Positions 45,807 through 58,398 of a DNA stretch of 64,000 nt are shown here, piece after piece. Both the position numbers and the translations under genes were made by a program. The first letter of the stretch is position 1. Each line of letters starts with the position of its first letter. The notes below the pieces were generated by a model. It searched no databases. It was given only the letters and a program-made list of their open reading frames with translations, and was not told the origin of the DNA. Origin of the DNA: Polyodon spathula (lineage: Eukaryota > Chordata > Actinopteri > Acipenseriformes > Polyodontidae); assembly GCF_017654505.1 (NCBI RefSeq), contig NC_054540.1, positions 37,099,554-37,163,553 on the forward strand. Reading direction: 5' to 3'.

Positions 45807-47869
45807 GAAGTATGTTCATTCCTAGGAAGAACAAGTTATAATAGTGACTACAGGGCACATCAAGTGTCTCAGATTTTACCCACTCAAAAGCCTCATCTCT
45901 CCTAGCATACTCAATGTGTCCTGTACTAGTATTGCTTAAATATACATCACAATGCCAACCCTATCATTGCATCATCAGTAGCTGACACTGGAAATCCTTC
46001 ATTTTACTGTACGTGTTTGTGAACACGTAGACAGGTGATCGTGTTGGAATCATGCTGTTGGTCAGCTACATCGCTATTGGCAACGCGAGAATCCCTAATT
46101 GCTAAATAGTCGTTCAGTGTTCCGTATCTCAGCACAGCATAGGCGGCTAGCTGTAAAATCACCATGGTGCACACAGCACATCACTGTGTCCAGGTTTTGG
46201 GCTCAACTAAAGCAGCAACCTGTCATACTTCATGCCTTAGCTTTAATCCAGTCCTAGAGGAATTGAATAAATATTATTCCATCTGACTGTGCAGGTCTCC
46301 AGAGGGAGAGGATTTGGGCAGCCTCAGTCAGTCTCCTATTGTGTTGTTAGCACGAAGGCACAGACCTGCCTTCCAGATGCCTCGGCACACTTGGCAGCCC
46401 CTGTACAAAGGATGTCGCAGGTTGGAAAAACCAGACTATAAAACATATTGCCCAGGGATCTAAGTGCCATTCGCCATTCACTTAAAAGTTATCAAAATTA
46501 CAATATGCATAACACAATAACTTTTTTTAGCTCTTTTGTTTAAATGCAACTATTAATCATGAAATGCACTGTGTATTTCTCATGAGGCGAGGGCTTGATC
46601 ATTTTGCTCTCTTGACATTTCACCAACTGTTCATTCCAAAATGTAAAATAAAATGACAGTCCAATACAGATTTGTCAGACAGCACAGACTGGCAGCACAG
46701 AGCAGCAGATTTAAATGACTAGTTCCTCCAGAATGCATCAGTATTGCAGGCACAATTTTTTCAACAGGCACAGCTTTTAGGACTACTGATGTAGTGTAAT
46801 CAAAGAAGGTATAAACCATGCCGATTTGGTAGGTATGAGGTGTAATGTTAGTGAGGTTTATTGACAATCCCTTGTAAGAATTTATAGATGTTCCCTTGTT
46901 GACACTTCAGAAAGGTTGTTGGTAGTTGTAGTTCTCACCTAGTAGACACATACAAGAGTTTTTTTGAATAGTAATGTGTCTGTGTGATTGAAGAATGCAA
47001 CACAGTGTCAGTAGTGATTTTTAGATTGAAAGCTAATAAAAGCTAGTCTGGAAGAAAAAAAATGTAAGACTACTTTTAAAACTGACAAAAGAAAACCATG
47101 AATAAATAATCTAAAATATATTTTTGCGTGATTATGAAGAATCAAGAAAATACAACAAAGGAATGGATAAATTGGATAAGTTTACATTCTTGCTGAGAAT
47201 TGGAAGCGTTTTAAAGAGATTTGAGCCACATTTGGGCGCAGTGGGGGGGGGGGGGTGGATAAAGATGACGAGAAACACAGTCCTCAGTATTTGCTGGACA
47301 TGCTGGATATCACAAAACAAGAACAACACATAAGCTGTAAAGCCCTGAGAAGGGGAAAGCTACAGATGGAGCACTGCATGAGATTTACACAACATGTCTG
47401 ATGATGTGAGATTGCTGAGTTTAGAAATAGTTCCCCTTCAACCTGATAGGATCCTCTCCTCTGACTTTAACTAATTTAAAACCATGCACATTTACAACAA
47501 AGGCCACAACACCATACAATAGTGAGCATAATCTATGCCATGTTTCCCCTGAACATGATTTGACAGTCCTGTTCATTCCATCAGCAGCAGATCAAGATCA
47601 ATCTGATTCAAACTGGAACTCAGTGTCAGTTAGGACTGCTGGCTGGCAGAACTAGATCTCTCTCTCCAGTCTCGCGTAGTCCAACTGAAGTATGCAAGAG
47701 GCAGGTTTTCTTCCTTGAAGAAACAAGTAGGCAGAACAGAGGATTGTGAATTAGAAATGCTATGAGAAAACTATTGGGAGTTGTGCCAGGGAGACCCTGT
47801 CTCTGGTTCTGGAGTGCATTTGTGCCTTTATGGAAGCACAATAGGAGACACATTGCTAGGCAACTAATT
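45807..47869. other. no recognised gene
   Basis: AT-rich DNA with a run of 14 G at about 47242-47255. No coding region identified. Confidence 0.5.
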
Positions 47870-48410
47870 GAGCAAGTAGGCTCACCCGGTGCTGAGCTGA
47901 TCAGGAGGTTCTGATTGGCTGGGGGGCGTGCCTGGAAAGCCTGCACGCAGCTCAAAAAGTGTCTGCGCCGCAGCTCAAGGCAACTGCACCGCCATGCACA
48001 CAGGCGGGTGCTTTGTTTACATCGAGGAGGACAGCGTCCACTCTGCAGGATAACTACAACGGAACCCCAGCAGAGGCTGTCAGAAAGAGGCTAGAGTCGC
48101 CAGGAGGATGCTGGGACTTCACTAGTGTAGTAGGTTCCTGGAGCGGGACGTCTCATTTAGTGAGGTTAGCACTCGCATCGGTGTGGCAAACTTCTATTTT
48201 TAGATTTGTTTTCTTTTCTTTTTGTTGTGAAATCCAGTGCTAGGATTACCATTGTTGGTACCCTAGCATCGGGCCTGTGTTGTAAATAAGTCAGTAGTAA
48301 AAAAGAGCAGCAGTCAGTGATGGTCGAATCAGGACGAATGCACTCCTATATCCAGGGAACTGAAAAATAAACAGCTTCCAATTCATTCACGCTCTCCTGT
48401 TTTTTTTTTC
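47870..48410 (+). repeat. LTR-like repeat, motif family copy 4
   Basis: A GC-rich body (47880-48180) leads into ATTACCATTGTTGGTACC (48244-48261) and an AATAAA near 48366, the same order as in copies at 6.3, 16.3 and 27.3 kb. The CACACCCTTCCATAGGG word is missing, so this member is diverged at its 3' edge. An open frame at 47959-48243 is not recognisable. Confidence 0.5.
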
Positions 48411-48846
48411 AATACTTATGTTGCATTTATAAACGCTATAGATCAAATTTTAATAATTATATTATATAATGTGCATGCCCACCAGGACCATTTTTAATGC
48501 CTACACAGTATTTCTCTCAAGAGAAACCAATCTTGACCTTCACCTTCACACATTCAGAGGATCAAAGATTGTAGGCAATGTCTCAAATTAGAGAAAGAGG
48601 ATAGTCCATGAATGCTCATAGAGTATTGTAGGCAGTCCATGAATGAGGACAGCCATGAGTGAAAACACCCAGAATACCATAACAAGTGCAATGTATGGAA
48701 AAGAAAGTATGTTCAAACCTAAATTAAACAGCTCAATTCGGAGAATTACTTTCCTTAGATAAAGCTCCGGAACTGCTAGTAACACAGAGTTAATTGGAAC
48801 CGTCAGATTCATAATTCTGTAAAAGCACTCCAAAATGAGATCTGGC

Positions 48847-48893
<47 letters not shown>
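48847..48893. repeat. (TAA)n microsatellite
   Basis: About 15 TAA units. Confidence 0.95.
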
Positions 48894-50865
48894 GCAAATA
48901 AAATCTTAACAGTGTCAAACAGTTACTCAGTGTTGTATAAAATGAAACATATACACTCTGGGATGCTAAATGCTCTACTTTACACAGGTACCAGCTTACC
49001 ATTTGCCTCATGAACCCATTTATTAACAAAGCTGCTCAATAAAACTGCTGAATACTTGTATTCCTTTCATTTTGATCTGATTGTCTGATGTTCCAGTCTG
49101 CTGGAAGGCTTGAGAGAGTAATTTAGAGATAAGGGTTGTTCTGAGATCAATGGAGTATCCATTACGATGTTCTCCTCTAGTGTACATAACTGCATTAGGG
49201 CCCTTCACTAATTGAATATTTCATTGAAGGTCTGATAGTGAAATAATAAGGCTAAACTTCACTTCATTTTTGTAGTGTTTTCAAGGTTCCCATTTAACTT
49301 AATTTGGTCTCCTACTAAAACAGAAATATAGCCAATCTGTTAAGGCATGAAATAATGTTTTATCCTGCCTTGGATTATGGAGACTGAACTGCGACAAGTG
49401 AACTTTAGTTAACTTAACGTCTTCTACACTAAACAGGGAAGTTTGATACGCAGATGTGAAAAGAGGGCTCCTCATGTCACAGTGGATATGATGTCTTTGT
49501 CTGATTGATGGTCCTACATCGGATATGTCTTGTTTGTTACTGAGTGACTGGCAATAAATCATTCTCCATTTTTAATCTTACCCAACAACTCTGTAAACAT
49601 ACAGGTAAGAGATATTCAACAGCTTCTCTGTATAAAAGTGATATTAGCGTTGCTGTGGTGTGTTCCTCAGTAATGTCATCATCCCTGAGTTAACATTTCA
49701 CAAAAAACACAGTATTCTTTGCATTCTGGCCTAAACTTTTCCCGATGTGTTTCTGTGGCACAGAAGAGTTTGAAAACAGTCTGGGTCACAGCTACCAGTG
49801 TGCTGAGTCACTAAACACTGGCTAATGAAGCTTAATGTTTCTAAAAAGCTTTTTTTAAAGACTGCTGTGATCTAGGCTTTGATTTGTGCACTTCACTTCA
49901 AATTAGTGAGTTATGTGCATAGCCGTAGACTAGGCTGCAGCAAAATAGGAAAACACAGGCTGGCATAAAGTCAGTAGTGGTCATGAATTTTGAACACGGC
50001 ACCTCACTTAGTAACTCTTAACAATTATGAACATGTCTTTAGTACCTATGCACATTTCACGAATCTTAAATTGCAACAGAGATTAGAATAGGTTAGAACT
50101 AGGAAAAAAAGATCTTAACATCATGTGCATCAAGCATATAAAGGGTTAACTACGATTTGTAGTTCAGGGGTGTATCATAGACGGGTTGCCTGTTTTTTTG
50201 TGTTTACATGATGGGACGACACACACTGGGTTTCTACCTAAAATCAACAAAAAGAAAAGCTTACATCTGCAGCTTTGGTTATTAAAACCCTCGGGCTCAA
50301 CCCTGCACCAGACTCGAGCATGCTCTCACTTGTTAAACAGCTGTAACGTCTGCACACCTATTTGGACATGCTGCTATTGGCTTTGCAGTCCAAACTGGCC
50401 ATTTATTGGGGGATATGCAAATAAAAGGAACTACATAGGAACACATCATATATCATCATTTCACTCTCTAATACTTCTGGTAATACATCACCACTTAACC
50501 TATCCATTTTAGTTTTTCTTCAAGGATGAAAACTAATACAAAATCTCAGCTCAGCAGTACTACATTAAGTATGTGTCATTGGCCCATCCTTGGAGCTCAG
50601 CCAAGCAACTACTTGTACAAGGCTGGAAATGACTCATGTCTCATGCACGCATCTCCACTTTGTTCATTATTGCTGTCGTTCGAGACTGACATTACTGAAA
50701 CCACAACTCTGTGTGAAATCAGCTACAGCACCCTTAATATCCAATGCTATACCATAATCTAAGAACTGGACATGACAACAGGGTTCTAAATGGATATTGA
50801 TTGAATAGAGGGTTCTTTAGTTCTGTGGAAACAGAAGGCGGCACAGCATATTGTGCTTAATATGG

Positions 50866-50911
<46 letters not shown>

Positions 50912-53889
50912 CAGCTATATAACCAACAAGAAGTTAACATTGGAAATAAGAAGAGGCTGTTTGGGAGCATCAAGGTTAGTCCCAGTGCAGGATCTAATTG
51001 TTTCTTCAATTAATTGTTTTAGCTCTTACAACTTCAGCTAATAAATATTCATCACATAAAAAGCAGTGGAATTGGTTAGTGAAATCAAAACTGATAATCA
51101 TGGCTTCACCAGCAAATGATAAACATTCATACATTTCTAAGTGCATGTTCTTTCAGTGAGAATATTTCAGCCTAAATGTGTTCTGTGTTGATAATAGTCA
51201 TGTCCCTTATCTTTATAAATAGTATTGTAGGTGATTTATTTCAACTTTACGTAAAATAGCACAGGAGGAAATAATGGATTTCTAGTTTATCATTATCAAT
51301 AATCATTTGTGTAACCGATTATGAATAGACCATTCTGATCACCTGTACCACACTGACAGAGATTCCTACTTCAACTCTGACACTACTTTCACACAGACTT
51401 CCTCTTTTACATTAGGATCTTATGAACTGCAATAAAAACCTTCACTATACTGCTGTATTTCCTCCACAGTGGCCTGAAGAATGCAATTGAATCGTTTAAA
51501 TCCTTCAGTCCTGGGATTAAATTACTGAGATGACTTGACATAAACCATAGAAGATATATAAATCTGTGCAACTTCATTCTAAATACAATTTTGAACCCTA
51601 AAGTACGCAGATCAGTCCAGTTTTATTGTACACATGTAAGTGGTAAATTATTCTATAAGATAATTTAAAAAAATGTATGACTTTTTTTTTTCAAAATTCT
51701 CTGAATATCTTTATTCTCAGTAATACGCTTTACTCCCAGAGTAATACATTTAGAACTCTTTACTGAATTCAAATAAAAAATGTAATTGAAGATCTGCTAC
51801 TGTTTCATTAAGGTTAAATGTATTTTCGTTGAACCTCTAAGAACAATAATTCAATGACTGTGAAGATATCAGGATGGGTTTGTATGCAGGTCCTTCCTCT
51901 GTGCCAGGGTAGGAAAGATAATCTTCTGGTTGGACTCTGACCAGAACACCAACAACCTTCCCTGAATTTCAATGAGAACTGTCACAAGACCTGGCTAGCC
52001 TCAGGAACAGAGTATACTGTAGCAGAATATATGATTTATTTTGAACTTACATACACTGCAAATTCCTTTTTTAGGGTCCTCACTCAAGCAATTCGCTGCT
52101 CATGTCTGTCCATACTGTGTGTCACATTCTACATGAAAACGAGCCTTGTGTTTACATCAGTCTTCAGCAGGCTCCTATCATACACGCCTTGTCTCCTGTA
52201 GATGTGTTTGATTGCATTTGGCTATAATCCGACAAACTTTCCATTTCATACAAACATTTTTAGCCATTCAGGTACTGTGAGATTATGTAGGCGCATGCGT
52301 TGCTTTCCTTTTAAAATGTTGGAGCTTACAACCACAGTCCACTGAATGCTGTTGTGTTCTATACAATGTATAGAAACTGCACATCACATAGGACAGTTTA
52401 ACGTTTAACAGGGATGCAACTTCATTGATTCCTAATATGGCAACTGGTAACAGCCTTTTTATTCAACATCTACTCTACAGGTATACACGCACACCACAAG
52501 AAAAGCATGTTAACCACTGTACAAAAGGGACAGAATCCGTAACGGCAATGAATCACATGACATATAATGATAGACAAATAATGCCTAATTTAGTTGATTG
52601 CTCTCAAGACCTCAGCTGCTTAGTAAAAAGACAACCATACTTTTATATAGTTACACCCCAAAATGACTTACAGGCTAGAAAACTGGAACAAACTAATTTT
52701 ATCCTTAACAGTAATATCCATATGCAGTACCTATCCCTACACTATAGACCTTACCAACATACAATTTAGTAAACTAAGCAGAGTTATAGTAGCGGTATGT
52801 CTTTATGAGCTTTGATGACCTCAAAATATCTATCAAAACAAGGAGGAAACTTTAGTTTCTTCCTGTAACCCGTTGGCAGCAATGCAGTTATTCCTCATCC
52901 ATTGATTCAGATGTCCATCCCTTCAAGTTTAGGTTATTGATTTTAAAAGCAGGCCTATTGAGTTTCATCTACTCTTTGCAAACTGTCTACCAGTGTTGTT
53001 TATGCATGACTGAGTGCACATGGGGAATGCTAGCTATAATATGTGTCTCAATGTATTGTATTCTCAGAGGTCGCCACCATAGGTAACAAACCTCTGATTA
53101 GCTGAACAGACTGTTAAGAGCGTGTGAAGGCTTGCTTGGAGTAAATGCTTAAAAAATATACTATACATTTGTCTCTTACGTCTCATTTATTTTACAGTAC
53201 ACAAGCCAGTCAATCCACATTGACCTAAACTGTAAACCCAAGCAGGCATGCTTATCTAGTTAACATGTTTAAGATTCCACACTGTCACACAAAATTCTTC
53301 TGCCATTTCAGGGCAATGCATGACTATATCACTTTGCTGTAATAACTGTGCATGACTTCAGACTTATCTTCACCTTAATTATCCTTCAGTCAAGTTTGTT
53401 GTAATCCCATTGTATCCCTCTGCATTGTAGTGTGGTGTGACCACAACTGGACTGTCCTTGCTTTGACTGTAAACATGGAAAGAAGTAAGTCAGCTGAGAA
53501 TTAGTTTTAATCTAGCTATATCTAAAGACATGCAGACTCCATTCACCCTCAGATTCTGACAGACTCAATTTTTTAATGTTTGGATACTGACACAACTAAA
53601 GCAAAAAAAAAAACCTTTATCAACTTTCTGTAAAAAACAGCAACACATATGACATTTAAGACAAACCAGTCAATGATGCTTGGCAGGTCTCCTAGTCCAG
53701 TAGAAATGAAGATCAAAGTGTCTAAATTGGCACCTTTTGTCAAATGGATCATTGTATTAACAACTCTATTTCCTAAAATGTTGATGTACTTGACACTAGC
53801 TTCTCAGAAGAAAACCTTAATAAAAAAGCACTTCTGTTTTTAATAAATAATACCTACATGCATTATTCATGATCTGTGGCAGTAGAGCA
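48894..53889. other. long stretch without a recognised gene
   Basis: Ordinary AT-rich sequence. It includes the (CA)n tract at 50868-50907. Open frames of 60-114 codons (for example plus 52425-52769) lack any family signature or splice context. Confidence 0.5.
50868..50907. repeat. (CA)n microsatellite
   Basis: About 19 CA units followed by a short TATATA tail. Confidence 0.95.
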
Positions 53890-55020
53890 GACTGGGTCTT
53901 TGTCGACCGGGGTACTATTGAAACATGCCCAGGGTAGATTCCAATATATTGAAGTATACCCTGGTTTAGCCTCCTCGGTCCTTTTATCAGAACCAAATAT
54001 TTTTCATTTAAAGTTGCCACGCTACCACTGACCAGAGAGCCGTTGGGTACAGACTTCACAATACTGAACAATCAATATAGGGATCCCAAATATTGGTCTA
54101 ATATTTTGTATGTTGTTGTGGTCTCATGTAAAGCAAACACTGCGTTCAATAGCCACATTTCATTTTCTCTACCCAAACCTGGAGGTTCCTTGCATGTTGC
54201 CATTTAAAGCTATAAGAGATTTTGCAGTCACAAAGGGAGTGTACCTCTTTTGAATGCATTCACTTTTATTATAAATACGATAATAAACATCTTGCTATTG
54301 GAGCATGGTTACAGAAGCCATTGTATTTTTTTTTGACAGGATGTTAATTGCTTTAATGTGTAAAATTCATCTGAATTGTATATAGTTCATTAATAGTGTA
54401 GCACAGTGTCTTGGAATGCAGAGTACTTATGCTTAACGAGAGGTCTACACCTAATGTAACTACACCAATTTTCCTTTGTTTTAAAAATCTCCATAGGGTA
54501 TAATGGTACTCACTGTAGATGCACTTGCCATAGCCTCCACGTTTACAGAGGCCGTTCCTGCCCTCTTACACACCAAGGTATCACGGGTTACCCACAAGCT
54601 CTGTCTCCTGTTGGGGCTATCATCCAAGAGGGTGAATACTGTATGTCACGTAGATCCAAGGTACCGTCTGGTCTGGTTGGTGGTACTGTCTGGTCTCTTG
54701 TCTACAGTGAGATATTCTACCTTAGTCTCCCTTCCGTCTCTCTCACCATATCGGCCACCGCATATGTCTGAATACTCATGAGATAATCCAGCAATTTGCA
54801 TTGAGGCACGCTAGTTTGATAGGCAGCGGCCATGTTGGGAGCTGTAATGCGCATGTCATGTCTGGGCAGAAATTAACGGTATCCAGCAATTGCTATTTCT
54901 CACAAAGTGTGACAAGCAGGGTGCTATTGTAACATGCCGAGATACCAAACGATAGCTTTCCCTAAACCAGAATTTACTTCTACAGATTGAGTATTTGTCG
55001 ACCGGGTACTATCGATAGTA
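53890..55020. repeat. unclassified repeat-like region
   Basis: Two copies of a TTTGTCGACCGGG(G)TACTAT word lie at 53900-53919 and 54993-55011 in the same direction, and GGTACTATTGAAACATGCC (53915) resembles GGTGCTATTGTAACATGCC (54921). The part between 54500 and 54900 is GC-richer than its neighbours. No recognisable protein is encoded. Confidence 0.35.
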
Positions 55021-55659
55021 GATTCTGGACTATTTCACAACAGGAGGAGGAGGAGGGTTAAAAGTTATTGTTTTACAAAATTCATTTTAAAGCTATTCCT
55101 GAGTAAAATTTTCAGTTGTGTGACTTAAGTTAATACAGTAATCCGTCGCGTATCTGACTCCAGTGGGACCAGAGTAAGGGCGGATATGTGAAAAGTCTGA
55201 CAAATGAATCCTGTTTTAAATACCATTATACACAGCTGTAACAATTACTATATTCACACAATTATTGTTTTGATATTCAGCTTTTATTAGGGAGCTCCCT
55301 TAAATCTCTTGTTCAGAAAGATACAGGGTATTAATGTTTGTGTCACTAGCCCACCCATTCAATTCAACCCCACTGCATCTTACTATTGTTGATTGTAACT
55401 AAAATTTGCAGTAACACTGTAAAATACCTAAACTCATTTTAAACATGTCAACCTCACCAAATAATTGGATTAATTAAACTTATTGGGCGTTCAAGTTGGA
55501 GTTTAACTCAAAAGACTGTGGCCTTAGAGTTTTTCGTTTTTGTTTTTGTTTTGTTTTCTGTTATCAACACGTTGTGTATAATAAAACGCTTGTAGGTTTG
55601 TGTGGTTCTTGTTATTCTTGTAATTGGGAATATGGCAGTAGTGAATGACATTTTAAAAA
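55021..55659. other. no recognised feature
   Basis: AT-rich with a T/G-rich run at 55535-55560. Confidence 0.5.
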
Positions 55660-55970
55660 TTCAACAGGGAACAGGATGAAAATGAAAAACACAAGAAAAA
55701 AGGGTAACCCCAAAAAATAGCCTGTCTGAAAGGTATGTCATACAACGACAGGCCAAAAGAAATCAGTCTCTTCTCTTTCTTAAATATCACAGGACAGGAT
55801 GTTTTTTGACAAGACTGGATGGGAATGGAATGAAAAAAAAGGACAGAACAGTATAGGATGGAAAAAATAGTGGTGGGACAGGAGGGGAACAAAAATTACA
55901 TTGAAACATTTTTCACAGGATGGGATGGGACAGGAAAATTTATGATAGGACAGGATGGGAAAGAATTTAT
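55660..55970. repeat. degenerate GGACAGGATGGGA-type repeat
   Basis: Purine-rich on the plus strand, with many variants of ACAGGATG and GGATGGGA (for example 55790-55800, 55916-55932, 55948-55962). It looks like an old, decayed tandem array without a fixed period. Confidence 0.6.
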
Positions 55971-56084
55971 TCCCATGTCACTCTATTGTGTACATTGTTA
56001 ATACAAACTGAACACTGTCAACATTGTTTATTTGCACAGTAGAAAAGAAAAAAGAAAAGATGCTGAAATGTTGGGGCATGCTTT

Positions 56085-56525
56085 TGTGATGTCTAGATTG
56101 GACTACTGTAATGCCCTGTTTTCTGGCCTGCCGGACTCTACATTACAGTGGCTCCGACTTGTTTAGAATGTGGCAGCTAGAGGGCTTACCAGCATGCATC
56201 GCTCACAGCACATCACAGCACATTGTACCTTACGCTCCGAGTCACACTCTACAGTCAGCAAGTGCTGATCTTTTGATCATCCCTCGCAGGCACTTAAAAT
56301 CAGGAGGAGGAAGAGCTTTAGTTGTTGTGCACCTCCTCACATTCCAAGTGATGTCAGAGGTGCCGCTACAATGTAATCTTTTAAGTCTGGTTTAAAGACA
56401 TATCTGTTTTCACATGCTTACTGTTAGGCTGGGTTGTTAGCCATTTGTTTTGGGGTCTTGTTGTAAAGCGTCCTGGGATTCTTCGCATGAAGAGCACTAT
56501 ATAAGGGCAAATTGTATTGTATTTA
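56085..56525 (+). pseudogene. L2-like LINE 3' end
   Basis: The frame begins LDYCNALFSGLPDSTLQWL, the typical C-terminal RT-downstream segment of L2-type LINEs, and ends near 56400 in KSGLKTYLFSHA. Stops and frame changes lie between. The untranslated end includes GTAAAGCGTCCTGGGATTC and GAGCACTATATAAGGGCAAA followed by a TTGTATT repeat, matching the usual L2 3' terminus. It is a 5'-truncated retroposed copy. Confidence 0.88.
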
Positions 56526-57147
56526 TTTTTTTTAATTACAGCTGATCTGCCTTACCCATTTCTTTCAAATAAAAAGACATCTGTTTTCCTGCTGAAACTT
56601 TGCATTGTTTCCAATGTTGTTTTGATGTATTGATGCAAGAAAGTAACTCTAAATATTTTACATCAAGAGTTAGAGTTTGTCTGTGGCAGTGTCAGGAACA
56701 CATGCCGTTTGTATGTCATTTTTTTTTTTATTTCAATATTTAATCCAGTACCTCTAGTTTTCATTAAAATACGTATGTTAAACGTGTATATTTTTGTATA
56801 GTGTGTATACAGACAGAAGTGTACAATATATGGTAATTTATCTGAAGTCTTTTCCATTTACACAAATGGTTTTTCCACAGTCTCATACACATTAATGTAG
56901 TGACAAAAAGCAACCGCACTCTTCAAAATGACTTGTCTGATTGGAAACAAATATTCCCAATATATTTAACATTTTTACATGTTTAATCCTAAATTTGAAA
57001 TGTTTAGAAAAATTCACATAATCCACATACATGTGTGCTACCCTTGTGTGCTTTGGTTGTATGATGTTATCTTTCTTGGACATAAAACCCACTTAATAAG
57101 AGGTTAGAACTGACTAAGAATGTTTCAGGACTATTGTGGGATTATAG

Positions 57148-57230
57148 ACTAGATTCATTCAAATTTATAGAGGCGCCATAGCCATTATAAAGCATAGTCA
57201 TGACGGTGCTATAAATTTGATTCAATCTAG
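57148..57230. repeat. palindromic MITE, about 83 bp
   Basis: Left arm CTAGATTCATTCAAATTTAT and right arm ATAAATTTGATTCAATCTAG are near-perfect complements around a short loop containing GGCGCCAT and CATGACGG. Confidence 0.8.
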
Positions 57231-58398
57231 GCCTAGGACTAAGAAATAATTATATGGTTGATCTTTTTAAAGATGTATTGTTTTGATTAATTAAATGCAG
57301 TCCGATATGCACAACTTTTCTGGGCTGTTGTTAAAGCATTTGTTTAAAACAGCACGAAAAACAATCACATTTCTATGAAATTTTTACTTATAAATTCATG
57401 TTAGGATCCTTTCCCTTTTAATAAAAAAATCATTTTGGTTGATACAGCTGGTAAACAAAACTGACATTTTTGTTTTTATTATTCTTCACAATACAAATTG
57501 TAAACAGACTGAAATAATTAACTTTAACAAAAAATACTTGGGTAGTGTTGACAAATCAGATCACAGTAAGGTAAGTTATATTTTTAAACAAGTCTGGCAT
57601 TTGTTTGGATTTTGTTGATTTATAATGTTTGATTTTTTAAAATAGCTTTATTTACACAGAATCGCAAACTTCTTACACTGTTACAAAGATTATATGTTCA
57701 GGAACATAGATAAAACATTATTTTTGAATAATATTAAGGGATTGAAGAGATTTTTAAATGATTGTAATGCAGTGTTTTTAAGGACAGGCCTCCCATGATG
57801 CTTTGCATAGAGAGTCTATAAAGGGAGTGGCTGAGGTGCTTGTTTGAGCTCAGTGTGTGTTTAAAACTGGAAGAGAGCAGAAGGATTGAGTGGAGAGAGT
57901 GGTGTGATTTTGTACTTATTTTTAAGAGAAAACAGCAAAAGTCTATTTTAATAAAGGAAAGTTGTTTTATACATAGTTATATGGTACAAAATATATTTCA
58001 AGCACACAAGTTTTTTTTTTTTTTTTTATTTAAATGTTACTTTCCAGACATTGCAGGACTTGTTTCTGTGCTGTTGACTATAACAAAATAACTTCAAATT
58101 TTTGTTTTACATGTTCAGTCCTTTTAATCAAGTGAAACAGTTTTGTAAATGCTGCCAAATACATTGCTCTCCAGTTAAAAAAGTTTAACTATTCCCTTGG
58201 ACTGCTAGACTTCACCAAGCAATTCAGAAACTGTTTACACATTTGAAACAAAACCTACGCTTCTTGGGGACACTTGGCATACTAACCCTAATTCAGCAAT
58301 AAAAACAATTCAGACTTTTTACCAAATACAGCATACATTTTACAAAACCAAATAAGTGTCTACAAGGTGTACATCAGTGATTGACATAAAACACAACT
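57231..58398. other. no gene; possible LTR-like end
   Basis: AT-rich. Around 57800-57975 CTATAAAGGGAGTGGCTG is followed by AATAAAGGAAAG, the spacing of an LTR promoter and polyadenylation signal, but no edges are clear. Poly-T runs at 58010-58027. Confidence 0.4.

Noticed and set aside
47959..48243. 94-codon frame beginning MSAPQLKATAPP
   Set aside because: Lies inside an LTR-like repeat. GC-rich LTR bodies often give chance frames.
48588..48833. 81-codon hydrophobic minus-strand frame
   Set aside because: Looks membrane-like but has no recognisable family pattern, start context or neighbouring exon; composition explains it.
49023..49208. 61-codon minus frame containing GYSIDLRTTLISKLLSQAF
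   Set aside because: Briefly looked like an exon, but no acceptor or donor of good quality flanks it and no family could be named.
54503..54781. 92-codon plus frame in a GC-richer patch
   Set aside because: No recognisable motif. The region appears to be part of an unclassified repeat.
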